From contig JAGAOU010000121.1 in the NCBI GenBank assembly GCA_017623595.1, positions 1 through 53,042 on the forward strand: a stretch of 53,042 nucleotides of DNA, written 5' to 3'. The notes beneath the pieces are model-generated. The model ran no database searches and was not told where the DNA came from. It saw nothing but the letters and a program-made list of their open reading frames with translations. Positions 50,993 to 53,042 of the stretch are shown here, in pieces. This DNA is from Clostridia bacterium (GTDB lineage: Bacteria; Bacillota; Clostridia; Oscillospirales; UBA644). Numbering within the stretch: the stretch's first letter is position 1; each line of letters opens with the position of its first letter. A program made the translations under genes and the position numbers.

Positions 50993-53042
50993 ATGAAATT
51001 GTCTTTTTCCACCCGAGGGTGGCACGAAAATACCTTTGAAGAATTTTGCGATATCGCCGTAGATCTGTCCTTCGGCGGGATCGAATTGCATAACGTCAAC
51101 AACCGCCTCTTTACCGATCGGGACGGGGCGTTTCACGACTACGCCGCCGCGGCAACCCTGCGTCGGTTGTATGAGAAAAAATTACAGATTCCCTGTATCG
51201 ACACCCTTTGCGATCTGTCCGATCCTTCGGCAAAAGAGACCACCTTGGACGAGATCCGCCGTTGCATTACCATCGCCGGCAATCTTCACATTCCCAACGT
51301 GCGTCTGAAAGCCGCCGCAACGGACGATCCGAATGCGTTGGACGGAATTGCCCAACGGATTTCCGAGGTTCTGCCCGAAGCAGAAGAGAAGGGGATCACC
51401 CTGTTGCTGGAAACCTCCGGCATTTTTGCAAACACCGCCGTTCTTCGGGAAATGCTCAACCGCTTTGCCTGTGACAACCTTGCCGCCTTGTGGAATTTGT
51501 CTGCCGCCTATTTTGCCGGCGGAGAATCTGCCGAGGAGATCATTCAAAATTTAGGCGCGTATCTGAAGCACGTGCAGTTCAGCGACGGCGTTGTGACCGA
51601 AAAGGGGGTCGAATACCGCCTTGCCGGAGAGGGCGAGCTTCCCGTCGCCGAAATGATGCTGGCGCTCCGTTCGGTCAATTACGACGGCTTTATTTCCCTG
51701 GTCTGGGATCCGAAATGGTTGCCGGAGCTGGACGATATGGAGATCATTTTCACCCAATTCGTCAACTACATGAAGCAGTACAACGATACGTCCCGCAACG
51801 AAAAAACCTTGTACTACAATCGGGCAAGAACCGGGAAATTCATCTGGAAAAAGGATCTTCTGATCGACCTGACCTTCTCCCAGGTGTTGGACCGTATGGT
51901 GGAAGAATTCCCCGATCAATACGCCTTTAAATATACCACCCTCGATTATACCCGGACGTACAGCGAATTTCGGGACGACGTGGATACCTTTGCCCGGTCG
52001 CTGATCTCTATGGGCGTCAAGGCGGGGCATCACGTCGCCGTCTGGTGCTCCAACGTGCCCCAATGGTATATCGCCTTTTGGGCAACGGTAAAGATCGGGG
52101 CGGTTCTCGTCACCGTCAATACCGCCTATAAAATTGCCGAGGTGGAATACCTGCTCCGTCAATCGGATACCCATACTCTGATCCTGACCGAGGGGGGCAA
52201 GGATAACCATTACGGTCAGATCATCGGTCAACTCTGCCCCGAATTGGAGACCATGAAGCCGGGGGATACCCTCCACGCCCATCGCCTGCCCTTCCTGCGC
52301 AACGTCATCACCGTCGGCTTCAAGCAGACCGGCTGCATGACCTGGGAGGACGCCGTTGCTCGGGCAAATCAAGTGCCCGTGGAAGAGGTTTACCGCATGG
52401 CGGCGTTGGTGGACAAGGACGACGTTTGTAATATGCAATACACCTCCGGCACCACCGGATTTCCTAAGGGCGTTATGCTGACCCATTACAACGTGGTCAA
52501 CAACGGAAAATATATCGGGGATCATATGGATCTTTCCACCGCCGATCGGATGATGATCCAGGTGCCCATGTTCCATTGTTTCGGTATGGTTTTGTCTATG
52601 ACCGCTTCCATGACCCACGGAACGACCATGTATCCCTTGCCCTATTTCTCTCCCAAGCCGGCGTTGGCGTGCGTTCATAACGAACACATTACCGCCTTTA
52701 ACGGCGTTCCCACCATGTTTATCGCCATGATGCAGCACGAGGATTTCAAAAAGACCGACTTTTCCTATATGCGCATCGGAATCATGGCAGGGGCGAACTG
52801 TCCTGCGGATCTGATGAAGCAGGCAACCCAGCCCGACAATATGAACATGAAAGAGATCGTTTCGGTTTACGGACAAACCGAGGCGTCTCCCGGATGCACC
52901 ATGTCCAGCTATTACGATTCTCTGACCGTCCGCACCGAAACCGTCGGCTCTGTCTTTGCCAACGTGGAATGTAAGATCGTGGATCCCGAAACCGGCGAGG
53001 ATTGCCCCGACGGTGTCAACGGCGAATTCGTCGCCCGGGGAT
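50993..53042 (+). CDS. TIM-barrel (sugar isomerase-like) / acyl-CoA synthetase fusion, 3' end beyond window
   Basis: The frame is open from 50993 to the right edge (683 codons). Residues 1-270 form a xylose-isomerase-like/AP-endonuclease-2-type TIM barrel: SFGGIELHN, LLLETSG, KHVQFSDG and GEGELPVAEM. Several usual metal ligands are altered (ALWNLSA, SLVWD). Residues 290 on are an AMP-forming synthetase with YTSGTTGFPKGVMLTH and VYGQTEASPG, of the fatty acyl-CoA synthetase branch, different from the XRE-cupin synthetases. The 3' part with the catalytic Lys is off the edge. Start follows GAGGAGG inside the end of the previous gene, so coupling is likely. Substrate unknown. Confidence 0.87.
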   Translation, partial: MKLSFSTRGWHENTFEEFCDIAVDLSFGGIELHNVNNRLFTDRDGAFHDYAAAATLRRLYEKKLQIPCIDTLCDLSDPSAKETTLDEIRRCITIAGNLHIPNVRLKAAATDDPNALDGIAQRISEVLPEAEEKGITLLLETSGIFANTAVLREMLNRFACDNLAALWNLSAAYFAGGESAEEIIQNLGAYLKHVQFSDGVVTEKGVEYRLAGEGELPVAEMMLALRSVNYDGFISLVWDPKWLPELDDMEIIFTQFVNYMKQYNDTSRNEKTLYYNRARTGKFIWKKDLLIDLTFSQVLDRMVEEFPDQYAFKYTTLDYTRTYSEFRDDVDTFARSLISMGVKAGHHVAVWCSNVPQWYIAFWATVKIGAVLVTVNTAYKIAEVEYLLRQSDTHTLILTEGGKDNHYGQIIGQLCPELETMKPGDTLHAHRLPFLRNVITVGFKQTGCMTWEDAVARANQVPVEEVYRMAALVDKDDVCNMQYTSGTTGFPKGVMLTHYNVVNNGKYIGDHMDLSTADRMMIQVPMFHCFGMVLSMTASMTHGTTMYPLPYFSPKPALACVHNEHITAFNGVPTMFIAMMQHEDFKKTDFSYMRIGIMAGANCPADLMKQATQPDNMNMKEIVSVYGQTEASPGCTMSSYYDSLTVRTETVGSVFANVECKIVDPETGEDCPDGVNGEFVARG

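Noticed and set aside
1-53042. tRNA, rRNA, CRISPR arrays, insertion sequences or prophage genes
   Set aside because: I looked for characteristic sequences and found none apart from the two T-box leaders.

Overview
The window reads as chromosome of an anaerobic Clostridia-type Firmicute, probably a gut or rumen organism of the Oscillospiraceae/Ruminococcaceae kind (inferred; no rRNA is present to fix it). Supporting this are strong AGGAGG ribosome sites, sigma-A promoters with 17-base spacers, LexA and IreB, T-box riboswitches, a trimeric electron-bifurcating [FeFe] hydrogenase, glycan-degrading enzymes, and ferredoxin-dependent 2-oxoacid oxidoreductase with no respiratory genes. About 50 genes are visible. 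Every complete gene stops with TAA or TGA; the only TAG found at an ORF end lies inside a broken pheT.

Layout. 1-3.8 kb: an amino-acid/sodium symporter running off the left edge, a small membrane protein and two AT-rich XRE regulators. 3.9-12.96 kb, minus strand: a probable eight-gene operon pheS-pheT-ireB-(two-TM protein)-nnr-alr-proB-proA, with pheT interrupted. 13.0-15.1 kb: a degenerate M14 peptidase divergent from nudix-lexA. 15.2-23.6 kb: a ten-gene hydrogenase operon in which hydC, hydB and hydA flank a putative sensory cassette (two DRTGG proteins, two GHKL ATPases, a PHP protein and an HydS-like hydrogenase). 23.7-39.7 kb: accessory region with GH20/AraC, DtxR/SPFH, two SLC13-type permeases, a C39 peptidase with SH3 domains, a PRTase-like protein, MATE, AraC/GH109-like, SGNH hydrolase, MalQ and a PHP phosphoesterase.

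39.7-53.0 kb is the most interesting part. Two consecutive T-box leaders, with specifiers I read as Ile (ATC) and Val (GTC), each precede an unusual acyl-CoA synthetase carrying N-terminal XRE helix-turn-helix and cupin domains. After the second come a MinD-like ATPase, a four-subunit 2-oxoacid:ferredoxin oxidoreductase, a branched-chain aminotransferase, a LeuA-like protein that has lost its catalytic residues, and a sugar-isomerase-like TIM barrel fused to another acyl-CoA synthetase. The genes together fit synthesis of isoleucine and valine from branched short-chain fatty acids: activation to acyl-CoA, reductive carboxylation with reduced ferredoxin, then transamination. Uncharged tRNA would switch it on. 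The hydrogenase operon, which exchanges electrons among NADH, ferredoxin and H2, could link to it through the ferredoxin pool (inference).

Two genes, pheT and the second synthetase, carry apparent one-base losses in T runs, so assembly error must be considered before biological meaning is given to them.
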